From NCBI GenBank assembly GCA_016936695.1, contig JAFGXK010000126.1, positions 1 through 7,324 of the forward strand: a stretch of DNA of 7,324 nucleotides. Direction: 5' to 3'. The DNA is from Bacteroidales bacterium (lineage in GTDB: Bacteria > Bacteroidota > Bacteroidia > Bacteroidales > VadinHA17). The position numbers and the translations under genes were made by a program. The notes under the pieces were generated by a model, which was not told where the DNA came from, searched no databases, and saw nothing but the letters and a program-made list of their open reading frames with translations. This document shows, one piece after another, positions 1 to 6,301 of the stretch (positions are counted from its first letter, which is position 1; each line of letters begins with the position of its first letter).

Positions 1-281
1 ATAAAGGGATCACTCATTGAAATATCATCAATAGAAACAGTCTGGATTTGCGGTTCCGGACGAGGTGGTCTGAATGCCGGCATCTGACCGCCAGCACCAG
101 GAGCGGGAATGGGCCCGCCGAAATTATTCTGTCCCGGATTAGCCGGAGGTGCCTGTTCTCCCCGGACAATCTGTTTCTTTTCTTTTGCCTGAGTCTGAGC
201 TGCAGCTTGTTTAACATTGCATGGTACCAAAACAAATGCAATGCATGCAACTAAAACTGAAAATGTGTTTAACTTCTTCAT
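1..281 (-). CDS. Exported protein, 3'-truncated by window edge; possible GH43-type glycosidase
   Basis: This is the 5' end of a gene whose C-terminal part lies beyond the left edge; 93 complete codons are visible. The protein starts MKKLNTFSVLVACIAFVLVP and has a hydrophobic core at residues 7-20. A likely signal peptidase I site lies after the AAA at residues 26-28. The Cys at 21 follows LVP, which is a poor lipobox, so a lipoprotein is less likely. Residues about 30-80 form a low-complexity Q/K then G/P/N/R-rich linker. The visible end reads VSIDDISMSDPFI. In GH43-type five-bladed propeller enzymes the catalytic base Asp sits in a similar DPFI/DPSI motif near the domain start, so D91 could be that residue. 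A GH43 would suit the arabinofuranosidase gene upstream, but the match rests on a few residues. The gene follows the VKOR-DsbA gene by 67 nt on the same strand and may be in the same transcript. The CDS is fairly certain; the family is a guess. Confidence 0.75.
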   Translation of the reverse strand, partial: MKKLNTFSVLVACIAFVLVPCNVKQAAAQTQAKEKKQIVRGEQAPPANPGQNNFGGPIPAPGAGGQMPAFRPPRPEPQIQTVSIDDISMSDPF

Positions 282-348
282 AATTCTTTCGGTTTTATTG
301 ATTTGGTTTTTAGATTCTGGATTTTATCTTTTATCATTTGTTGCCGGA
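282..348. other. A/T-rich intergenic gap between VKOR-DsbA gene and left-edge gene
   Basis: These 67 nt show no TAnnTTTG element, no hairpin followed by a T-run on the minus strand and no clear Shine-Dalgarno. The lack of promoter and terminator signals is consistent with read-through from the upstream pair, but does not prove it. Confidence 0.4.
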
Positions 349-1524
349 TCAAGAGATGGGAACATAAAGGCTCTCCTGAAGGATCACTACCAGGTCCTCA
401 AAATTGTCGGGCTGCGGGATGACCCATCGTGAACCAAAAATCAGCTTGGGTATGCCACCCACACCGTTTTGCAGGGTTTGTCCGTAAATTCCGGCGGTTG
501 TCTGTAAATACGTACCGATCCAGGGATCTTCCATTGAACTATTGAATTTGTCCCGGCCGACCAGCTCAATTGCTTTTGCCCTTGTGGCTTCTGGACTTCT
601 TGGAAGCCATCTGTCGCCGGATTCAAAGGTGAACATCCAGTTTTCGAATTCAGGAAAAACCTCCCTATCAGCCAGCCACACGGCCAGCCCGATCTTTGTC
701 AGTTCGCATGAGTTCCCAAACTGATCAACATCTCTGGGGATATACGGGTTGCATTGGGGATTCAAAGGGGAAGGACAAAGTGCAAAAGCCAGCTTCCCTG
801 AATACCTGTTTACAGCCTCAGTAAGCATAAAATGCATTTTCTGGCAATGGATACACTGGTAATCAAATAATAAAGAGACAACATAAGGTGCGTCCGGAGC
901 CCCGATCATAGGTACGTTATTATAATCAATGGTAATATCACTTTCCTCTGACTCTCCATCAATATAAACAGTCCCTGATGTAAGGATCACCTGGGAGATG
1001 ACCAGTAATCCTGCAAGAACAAGGCCGGTCAGAAACCTGAACAGTACGGGAAGTGGAGAAATATTTTGACTTTTTAAATATTTGACAGCCCTCCAGATGA
1101 CCAGTACTGCCAACAGCAATCCGGTAATGTGCGTAATCATGCACCAGGGGCAATAGTCCCTAATGATCCATTTTTGTACTATTGTAAACCATATGGCACT
1201 TCCTGCAACCGAACCGGCCAGTATCAGCATCACACTCCAGGCCAGGCGCCGGATCGGTGTCTCTGTAGCCGGACCAATAAAAATACCGGCAACCAGCATT
1301 GCGAGATAGACTCCCAATGCCAGACCACTGACAGGTAATATCCCCGCTATCATCGACCACTGGCTGCTGAGCACCTGTTCACAAGGGCTCCCTCCGCTGC
1401 AGCCGATCATCGGTCCGCCAGCCAGATAAAACCAACTCATGATGGCACTAAAAACCAGGGCCAGGGTATTCAATCCCACCAGTATCCACCGCCACCAGGG
1501 CCAGTATTTTTCTGTTATCCTCAC
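349..1524 (-). CDS. VKOR-DsbA fusion: membrane protein for disulfide-bond formation
   Basis: This 391-residue protein is predicted to make disulfide bonds in exported proteins. Its DsbA-like domain would oxidise substrates, and the VKOR domain would reoxidise it with quinone, like DsbA and DsbB in one chain. The N-terminal VKOR domain (about 12-150) has hydrophobic segments near 12-34, 57-83, 93-117 and 127-147. It carries the loop cysteine pair C42/C48, the conserved CEQVLSSQWS stretch, and the redox motif C125-P-W-C128. A fifth segment (158-181) leads to a periplasmic thioredoxin-fold domain (about 195-391) with C224-I-H-C227 and a cis-Pro-like GGIP (P359). Three further cysteines are C250, C258 and C273. 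The start is GTG at 1524: no ATG occurs before residue 29, an in-frame stop lies upstream, and AGGAAG sits 5 nt before it. The GTG overlaps the TGA of the arabinofuranosidase gene by 4 nt, implying translational coupling. The fusion architecture is known in bacteria; pairing with this enzyme is the unusual part. Confidence 0.92.
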   Translation of the reverse strand: MRITEKYWPWWRWILVGLNTLALVFSAIMSWFYLAGGPMIGCSGGSPCEQVLSSQWSMIAGILPVSGLALGVYLAMLVAGIFIGPATETPIRRLAWSVMLILAGSVAGSAIWFTIVQKWIIRDYCPWCMITHITGLLLAVLVIWRAVKYLKSQNISPLPVLFRFLTGLVLAGLLVISQVILTSGTVYIDGESEESDITIDYNNVPMIGAPDAPYVVSLLFDYQCIHCQKMHFMLTEAVNRYSGKLAFALCPSPLNPQCNPYIPRDVDQFGNSCELTKIGLAVWLADREVFPEFENWMFTFESGDRWLPRSPEATRAKAIELVGRDKFNSSMEDPWIGTYLQTTAGIYGQTLQNGVGGIPKLIFGSRWVIPQPDNFEDLVVILQESLYVPIS

Positions 1525-4500
1525 TGAGGCTTCCTGAAATATTGATTTGGCTCACCCGGCGTAGGAAGACTACTGGCTATCTGATTTCCAGCCTCATGAG
1601 CCATAGTCAATGGACCAGCAAGGGTTATACCGCTTCCGGATACCTGCGAACCGGCAGCATGGCCATACTTAAGAGATGTGGTAACTTTGACAGTATCTGC
1701 CGGCACATTCCCAGGTGCTCCTCCGAAACGACGACGTCCGGGAGCTACTGCAGCAATTACAACAGTCTCACTGCTTTTTCCACTGCCAATTGTGATAGAC
1801 TGTCCAGTATTAAAGCCTTCCACACTTCCAACCAGGATGACTTTTTTTCCTGCGCTTGCGGAAGTTCCGACCGTGGTACCACCGGGTGTTCCGACAGCTG
1901 CAATAACTGCAGTCTCGCTGTTTGTGCCTTTTCCAATTATTATTTTCTGACCAGGGCTTAAATCTGCCACACTTGCGACTTTGATATTAGTTGAACTGGC
2001 TGCTGCCGGGGCCAATAGTGTGATACTGTTCTGTAATAAGAAATCGCGGCAATTGAAGTCGCTGTCAGCACCGTCCGGATATCGGCCAGCGCTTCTGTCG
2101 GGCATGCTGGCGGGCATACCAGGACCCATCCTGAAGCCTCTGCCCATACTGGGAGAGGTGACAAAACATCCGCTCGCACCGGCTCCCGATTCTGCCTGGT
2201 AGCCTTCGGCTGCCCAGGGATCGACCAGACCGCCATAATTGAGACCGTCAACAACTATTCCATTTGCATCACGCAACACCATGTTGCCGGAACCGGGTGA
2301 AAGGGCGGGTCCGCCAAACCACTGGTTGGGCTTAATAGTTCCATGGTAGCCTGCGGTAGTAACCTTTTCGTTAAGTACTACTGCATCAATATCATGATTG
2401 CCGGCAAGGGGCTGGTCAAGTGTAATGCTGGAGCTTAATGCCAGCACAGGCTCATTGCTCGAATGGGCAAAGGCAGCAGCCGGCTTGAAACTGATCCCCG
2501 TTCCCCTGACACTGAATGGCATATTGGAAGCATGGTCGAACTTCAATGCTTCAGCCAGGTCGAGTCCCGTACCAGGATCCTCTGTGTCCTTCAGGGGACC
2601 ATTGAAAGTGCTGCGAACGGACTGCGTGCCGACACCTGTTACGGTGACAGTTTCGATACCGTGACCTTCACTGTCAATGTCCAGTCTGATTTTGTCACCA
2701 ACTGATATATTGGCAACTGAGGATACCTTGATGTTTCTATCGCCGGCTTTTGCGTCCATTGACAGCCAGGCTTGTGTGCCAGGCTTGCCAACACTTGTGA
2801 TTGTGACCACCTCATATTTCTCAATAGCCTGTGCAACAGCCGGGTAGGTAGCACCATAACCGATGGCCATTTTCTGTCCCACTTCGAAACCATTTACGCT
2901 TGTAACAGGAATATTGTCAGAACCTTCAGGAATAGTGATTACCGGTCCGTCGGGAAGGGGCTGCCACACTGTTGTTGAGCCTCTGGGTCCTCCCCGGGGT
3001 CCGCCGACGAATGGTGAAGCTGGTGCCTCAGGTTGGGCAGGTACGGTTAAACTGACTATGGTGCGTTTCTCCACATCCGGACCCGAACCGATTTCAATCA
3101 CATCTCCAACAGACATACCTTCTGAATTTCTTACATAAATTGTCGACTCTCCCTTTTTTGCGGGAACAGCCAGGCCCGAATTGGAGAGGCCTAAAAGATA
3201 AAAACCCCTGGCAGCAAGCAAGGTTCCGGACGGAATTTTGATTGATGAGAAGACCGGCATCTGGGCCGGATGGTGGGTGAGAGTCCAGTCTGAGATATCT
3301 GTTTCACTTTCACCTGCGTTATAAAGCTCTATAAATGTATTAGTTGAGTTAGCAGAAGAACCATCGCTTATGCGGAACTCATTAATCTTTACCGGATTGA
3401 CGTTTCGTACTTTTTCAACAGCTGTTTCCGATTGAGTTTTGCCCGAAATGTTAGTCCACGAAGCAGTAGCAACAAGGTCCCCGTTGAAGATCCCGGATCC
3501 TGAAGTGATATTGAAGGTTGCACTCACGCTTGCACCTGGAGCGATCGGTTCAGTGAACTTCTTTGAAGTTTCGGTGGAGCCTGAAACCACAGATTCCCAT
3601 CCACCTGGCATTATTATGCTCAGGGTGAGGTCATTAACAGGTGCACCGGTGGTATTTGTGAATCTCACAGTAGTGTTCTGCGTTGACGCGGGGGAGAATG
3701 TCTGAAGTCCTGACGGAGTGTTGATAACCTCTTCCGGGGCAATGCTCAGGCGTTGTACATCATACCTTGCGGCAACTATATTAGCCTGGATTTTCTGATA
3801 TGTTTCCATAGTCGGAAAAGTGCCCGGTGCAGTCATTGCACCTTCGTAGAAAGTACCCTGGGACCCGACACTGTTGTCGCCTCCGTTTCCTAAGAGGATG
3901 GCTCCCTGCTTGCGCATCGGATCATAACTATTTCTGTCATTGATAATACGTGGTCCGTCGAACATGACTTTCAGATCACCCTGCTGTGCGTCGCCGCCCA
4001 AAGATCTCCAATGGTGCGGTTCGCCATCTGCAGTAGCGGTTACAAACCGCCAGGTGATTGCAGGCAGGTCGGGACAGTATTTATCGTTTGGAGAAGGATT
4101 GACACAACCCACCAGGTTGTTCTCCTGATCAGTCATGATCCAGGGACCTGGGGTCTGTCCACGGTACCAGGCAGTGGCGTTTCCGTAGTAGGTGGTTTCC
4201 ATCGTACCGTCACCGTCGTCGCGGCTGTCGGTTTCAGCGTTGCCATAATCGAAACAGCAGCCTGAATTATAGTGGTGTCCGTTTATAACCCAGTATTGAC
4301 CTTCAGCCTGATCGTCGACGGCTGTACCAACCGGGTCGTCGTCGCGGAGGCCCATGCCCGGTTCGATAAAGATACCGTAAACCTTGTGCCCCATGAGTGT
4401 AACCGGGGCCATGTCAGCGATCGGCAGGTTATTAAACCCACCCATGGCCGGACCGCTGAAGCCGCCGCGGGGTGCCTGTGTAAGATGATTGCCTTTCCCT

Positions 4501-4865
4501 GACTGGTCGTAAAGAATTGTGATCCAGCAGTATGTGTTGGCGCAGAATTTGTCCTGTGCGGCAGCATCGGCATATCCGCCCGGGTCGCCCTTACCTGACC
4601 GGACCACGCCTATATCCAGAGTCTTGCCGTCGGACTGGCGCATGACCTGGTATAAGGGGCCGTTATAGGACGAATACAATGCACGTGTGCTGCTGTGAGC
4701 AGCCACGCAGGGATTTCCAGCAGCGGCGTAGATATCACACGGACCTTCCGGTCTGGAGGAAGATTCATTGCACCCTGTTCCGGCCATTAGGATCACCAAC
4801 ATAATCGTAACAGGCATTATGAGCGCAAGGGAAACAACGATTACAAAACGACTTTTCTTTTTCAT
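1521..4865 (-). CDS. Secreted GH54 alpha-L-arabinofuranosidase with NEW3-like and split lamin-tail domains
   Basis: Predicted to release terminal arabinofuranose from arabinan or arabinoxylan outside the cytoplasm. The 1114-residue protein has a basic start and a long hydrophobic stretch (6-29) ending AGTGC32. This suggests a lipoprotein, although Gly at -3 is a weak lipobox. Residues about 42-375 match the GH54 catalytic domain of fungal AbfB closely (GPCDIYAAAGNPC, RALYSSY, CCFDYGNAET, WIMTDQENNL, GNGGDNSVGSQGTFYEG). By alignment from memory with Aspergillus AbfB (Glu221, Asp297), the nucleophile is E248 and the acid/base D330. The disulfides C43-C53 and C108-C113 and the vicinal C203-C204 are all conserved. 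The CBM42 usual at the C-terminus is absent. Instead come a NEW3-like beta-sandwich (about 386-470), a lamin-tail domain start (INEFRISD to about 566), a repeat insertion (567-844), more lamin-tail (845-945), a second insertion (946-1098) and the closing TPGEPN. An in-frame TAA 15 nt upstream fixes the ATG at 4865. Activity is inferred from conserved residues; the true substrate is unknown. Confidence 0.93.
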   Translation of the reverse strand: MKKKSRFVIVVSLALIMPVTIMLVILMAGTGCNESSSRPEGPCDIYAAAGNPCVAAHSSTRALYSSYNGPLYQVMRQSDGKTLDIGVVRSGKGDPGGYADAAAQDKFCANTYCWITILYDQSGKGNHLTQAPRGGFSGPAMGGFNNLPIADMAPVTLMGHKVYGIFIEPGMGLRDDDPVGTAVDDQAEGQYWVINGHHYNSGCCFDYGNAETDSRDDGDGTMETTYYGNATAWYRGQTPGPWIMTDQENNLVGCVNPSPNDKYCPDLPAITWRFVTATADGEPHHWRSLGGDAQQGDLKVMFDGPRIINDRNSYDPMRKQGAILLGNGGDNSVGSQGTFYEGAMTAPGTFPTMETYQKIQANIVAARYDVQRLSIAPEEVINTPSGLQTFSPASTQNTTVRFTNTTGAPVNDLTLSIIMPGGWESVVSGSTETSKKFTEPIAPGASVSATFNITSGSGIFNGDLVATASWTNISGKTQSETAVEKVRNVNPVKINEFRISDGSSANSTNTFIELYNAGESETDISDWTLTHHPAQMPVFSSIKIPSGTLLAARGFYLLGLSNSGLAVPAKKGESTIYVRNSEGMSVGDVIEIGSGPDVEKRTIVSLTVPAQPEAPASPFVGGPRGGPRGSTTVWQPLPDGPVITIPEGSDNIPVTSVNGFEVGQKMAIGYGATYPAVAQAIEKYEVVTITSVGKPGTQAWLSMDAKAGDRNIKVSSVANISVGDKIRLDIDSEGHGIETVTVTGVGTQSVRSTFNGPLKDTEDPGTGLDLAEALKFDHASNMPFSVRGTGISFKPAAAFAHSSNEPVLALSSSITLDQPLAGNHDIDAVVLNEKVTTAGYHGTIKPNQWFGGPALSPGSGNMVLRDANGIVVDGLNYGGLVDPWAAEGYQAESGAGASGCFVTSPSMGRGFRMGPGMPASMPDRSAGRYPDGADSDFNCRDFLLQNSITLLAPAAASSTNIKVASVADLSPGQKIIIGKGTNSETAVIAAVGTPGGTTVGTSASAGKKVILVGSVEGFNTGQSITIGSGKSSETVVIAAVAPGRRRFGGAPGNVPADTVKVTTSLKYGHAAGSQVSGSGITLAGPLTMAHEAGNQIASSLPTPGEPNQYFRKPQ
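1522..1535 (-). promoter_or_regulatory. Ribosome binding site and GTGA stop/start overlap
   Basis: On the minus strand AGGAAG (1535-1530) precedes the GTG start (1524-1522) by 5 nt. It lies inside the last codons of the arabinofuranosidase gene. The GTG shares bases with the TGA stop (1523-1521). Ribosomes ending the glycosidase can therefore restart at once on the VKOR-DsbA gene, which should tie the two protein levels together. Confidence 0.7.
1743..2006 (-). repeat. Two copies of the same ~40-residue repeat (insertion 2 of the lamin-tail domain)
   Basis: Residues 954-993 (NIKVASVADLSPGQKIIIG and on to SETAVIAAVGT) and 1003-1041 (VILVGSVEGFNTGQSITIG and on to SETVVIAAV) are the two best-conserved copies. 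Their strands share (S)ET-x-VIAAV and G-Q-x-I-x-IG. After them, GHAAGSQV and AHEAGNQI repeat the His-containing strand also seen after insertion 1. Confidence 0.75.
2625..3161 (-). repeat. Three degenerate copies of a ~40-residue repeat (insertion 1 of the lamin-tail domain)
   Basis: Three protein-level repeats start near residues 569, 645 and 704. Each follows the pattern of a short G/A-rich lead, IxV, S/T-V, a G-x-x-V-G-(D/Q) turn, I-x-(I/L), then a Glu and a beta strand ending near V-G. Examples are NIPVTSVNGFEVGQKMAIG and NIKVSSVANISVGDKIRL. The copies have diverged, so no DNA-level direct repeat is obvious. They are followed at 774-830 by strands containing DHASN, FAHSSN and GNHDID. Confidence 0.7.
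3456..3710 (-). other. NEW3-like (NPCBM-associated) beta-sandwich domain
   Basis: Residues 386-470 read like the alpha-galactosidase-associated NEW3 fold. They contain TVRFTNTTGAPVNDLTLSI, then a P-G-G-W-E turn, then IAPGASVSATFNIT and a final strand LVATASW. Such domains often follow catalytic domains in secreted glycosidases and act as spacers or sugar-associated modules. The assignment is by pattern only, and the exact limits are approximate. Confidence 0.6.
3741..4742 (-). other. GH54 catalytic domain within the arabinofuranosidase gene
   Basis: These bases encode residues 42-375. The region carries the nucleophile E248 (in DQENN), the acid/base D330 (in GGDN) and the vicinal pair C203-C204. 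The spacing from the first conserved cysteine to E248 matches the fungal enzyme with a constant offset of 27 residues. An extra loop after E248, containing C254 and C264, then adds about six residues relative to the fungal domain. Confidence 0.88.
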
Positions 4866-4910
4866 TGTGGTTCCAGATTAGTTTACTAGCATATCTTATT
4901 AACAAAACGT

Positions 4911-4918
4911 CAAAGGTA
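4911..4918 (-). promoter_or_regulatory. Candidate Bacteroidota -7 element upstream of the GH54 gene
   Basis: TACCTTTG on the minus strand fits the TAnnTTTG consensus of the Bacteroidota primary sigma factor. It lies 46 nt before the ATG, giving a leader of roughly 40 nt. No clear TTTG -33 box lies 19 nt further upstream. The 121-nt gap after the transporter gene suggests a separate transcription unit. Confidence 0.45.
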
Positions 4919-4942
4919 CAAGCTCATACAGACTACGACGCC

Positions 4943-4954
4943 AGTTTTAAAACT
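4943..4954. promoter_or_regulatory. Perfect 12-bp palindrome, possible operator
   Basis: AGTTTTAAAACT is a perfect inverted repeat about 25 bp upstream of the candidate -7 element, where an activator or repressor could bind. It may equally be chance in A/T-rich intergenic DNA. Confidence 0.25.
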
Positions 4955-4986
4955 CGAAATCCTCGCTAAGCGCCGACCTTTACAAA

Positions 4987-6264
4987 TTACATCAGTATAC
5001 CCGCCAGACTGGCTGAAATATAAGAGGCCATCGTTCCGCAGATCATCGCCTTGAATCCCAGTCGGGCCAGATCGGCCTTTCGTGCTGGAACCATCGCCCC
5101 TATTCCTCCAAGCTGAATGGCGATGGAGCTGAAATTGGCAAATCCGCAAAGGGCAAAACTTGCTATTACTATTGATTTCGGACTGAGTGCACCCTGATGT
5201 ATCATCGGAGCCAGATCTGAATAAGCAACAAACTCATTGATAACCATTTTGGTTCCCATCAATGAACCCACATCAAATGATTCTGCCACCGGAACACCCA
5301 TTACAATGGCAAACAGCGAAAAGAAAGCCCCGAATACATCCTTAAGCCTTAAACTGTTTACATCAAGTCCGATGAAATCGAGTGACAGTCCGGTCCATCC
5401 AAGGAAAAGACCGAAATATCCAAGAAGAGCGTCTACCAGTGCCACAAGGGCGATCACGCCGATCAGCATGGCAATCACGTTAATCGAAATGGCCATCCCG
5501 TCGCTTGCCCCATGTGAAATGGCATCCATTATATTGGTTTGTTCCTTTTTCACTTCAATCTTGACAACTCCCTTGGTTTCGGATTCCTGAGTTTCGGGGA
5601 ACACAATTTTTGATATTACCAGAGCCCCGGGAGCCGCCATCAGGCTGGCAGCAAGAAGATAAGATGCAGGAACCCCCATTGAAATATAGACCGCCATTAC
5701 ACCTCCCGCTATGCAAGCCATGCTTCCGGTCATCGAGGCAAGAAGCTCCGACATGGTCATTCCCGACAGATAAGGCCTTATCATGATCTGCGCCTCTACC
5801 TGGCCGACAAATGCACTCGCCACATTCGACAGCGCTTCACTTCCGCTCACTCTCATCACCCAGTGCATGAAGCGGGCAAGTACGGCAACAATCCTTTGCA
5901 TTATCCCGACATGATAGGCCATAGCGACCAGGACACAAACAAAGATTATGGTGGGAAGGAGAGTGAACAGAAATACACCTGCACTGACAATCGTAGGAGG
6001 CAATATCTCCGAAACCTTTGTCAGATCGCCAAAAACAAAAAGACCCCCTTCCTGTGAAAAGTCAAGCAATTTATTGATGACCTTGCCAAGCCACGCAAAA
6101 ATATCCTGACCTACCGGCACCTTGAGGATAAAAATTGCAAGCGCAAGCTGAAGCAAAAGTCCTGTGATTACCAGCCTGAGATTAATGGCTTTTCTGTTGT
6201 TCGACCACAGAAATGCCAGTCCGAGAATTATGATGATTCCAATAATACCGGTGAATCGTGACAT
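4987..6264 (-). CDS. Concentrative nucleoside transporter (CNT / NupC family)
   Basis: This 425-residue inner-membrane protein should import nucleosides with an ion gradient (Na+ or H+). Its length suits prokaryotic CNTs, and hydrophobic segments run throughout, e.g. 5-22, 31-48, 94-117, 257-285 and 403-423. The family signature G-x-K-x3-NEFVAY is complete (337-348). The re-entrant hairpin 1 motif is GQVEAQIMIRPYL (from G154). E328 and the CGFANFSSIAI stretch (F375, N377, S380) match substrate-binding positions of Vibrio CNT. Two hairpin 1 positions differ from the best-known members: V156 replaces Thr in GQTE, and S150 sits where Vibrio CNT has Asn near its Na+ site. A charged loop (224-243) separates the halves. 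The ATG at 6264 is favoured because hydrophobic residues follow at once and a -7 element lies just upstream. Substrate range cannot be read from the sequence. Confidence 0.93.
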   Translation of the reverse strand: MSRFTGIIGIIIILGLAFLWSNNRKAINLRLVITGLLLQLALAIFILKVPVGQDIFAWLGKVINKLLDFSQEGGLFVFGDLTKVSEILPPTIVSAGVFLFTLLPTIIFVCVLVAMAYHVGIMQRIVAVLARFMHWVMRVSGSEALSNVASAFVGQVEAQIMIRPYLSGMTMSELLASMTGSMACIAGGVMAVYISMGVPASYLLAASLMAAPGALVISKIVFPETQESETKGVVKIEVKKEQTNIMDAISHGASDGMAISINVIAMLIGVIALVALVDALLGYFGLFLGWTGLSLDFIGLDVNSLRLKDVFGAFFSLFAIVMGVPVAESFDVGSLMGTKMVINEFVAYSDLAPMIHQGALSPKSIVIASFALCGFANFSSIAIQLGGIGAMVPARKADLARLGFKAMICGTMASYISASLAGILM

Positions 6265-6293
6265 GCAGGAATGAATTAGTTTAGAGTCTGACT

Positions 6294-6301
6294 CAAACCT
6301 A
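6294..6301 (-). promoter_or_regulatory. Candidate Bacteroidota -7 element upstream of the CNT gene
   Basis: TAGGTTTG on the minus strand matches TAnnTTTG and lies 29 nt before the ATG at 6264. A run of ten A's sits just upstream at 6304-6313, between this element and the expected -33 position. No convincing TTTG -33 box is seen. It suggests that the transporter is transcribed from its own promoter rather than from the upstream gene. Confidence 0.45.

Larger units (their letters stand above)
1542..3395 (-). other. Lamin-tail domain split into three pieces by two insertions
   Basis: Piece one (residues 491-566) has the usual opening: INEFRISDG, then FIELYNAGES and ISDWTLTHH. Piece two (845-945) has the later elements: NMVLRDANGIVVDGLNYGG, then GRYPDGADSDFNCRDF. 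Piece three (about 1099-1108) is the standard closing TPGEPN. Between them lie 278 and 153 residues of repeat-rich sequence. Read without the insertions, the three pieces form one ordinary lamin-tail domain. C900 and C939 lie in piece two and could pair. The domain probably mediates attachment or protein/polysaccharide contact; its role here is unknown. Confidence 0.65.

Noticed and set aside
14..250. 78-codon minus-strand frame at the left edge
   Set aside because: The overlapping frame starting at 281 has a signal peptide, a linker and a motif-like end. This frame gives an Arg-rich product with none of these.
1542..1961. 139-codon open frame on the plus strand
   Set aside because: It is antisense to the repeat region of the arabinofuranosidase gene, whose reading frame is clearly coding there. 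The Ser/Cys-rich translation looks like a shadow.
1743..3161. CRISPR array or DNA-level tandem repeat
   Set aside because: The repetition is visible only in the protein. The DNA copies are diverged, differ in spacing and lie in one continuous reading frame.
4964..4972. CGCTAAGCG inverted repeat after the transporter stop, as a terminator
   Set aside because: The stem is only 4 bp and no T-run follows on the minus strand, so it cannot be supported as an intrinsic terminator.
5237..5590. 117-codon open frame on the plus strand
   Set aside because: It lies wholly inside the well-supported transporter gene on the opposite strand, and its translation has no recognisable domain or composition of a real protein.
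4987..6264. Nucleoside transporter as part of the arabinoside-degradation unit
   Set aside because: A 121-nt gap with a separate candidate promoter divides it from the arabinofuranosidase gene, and arabinofuranose is not a usual CNT substrate.
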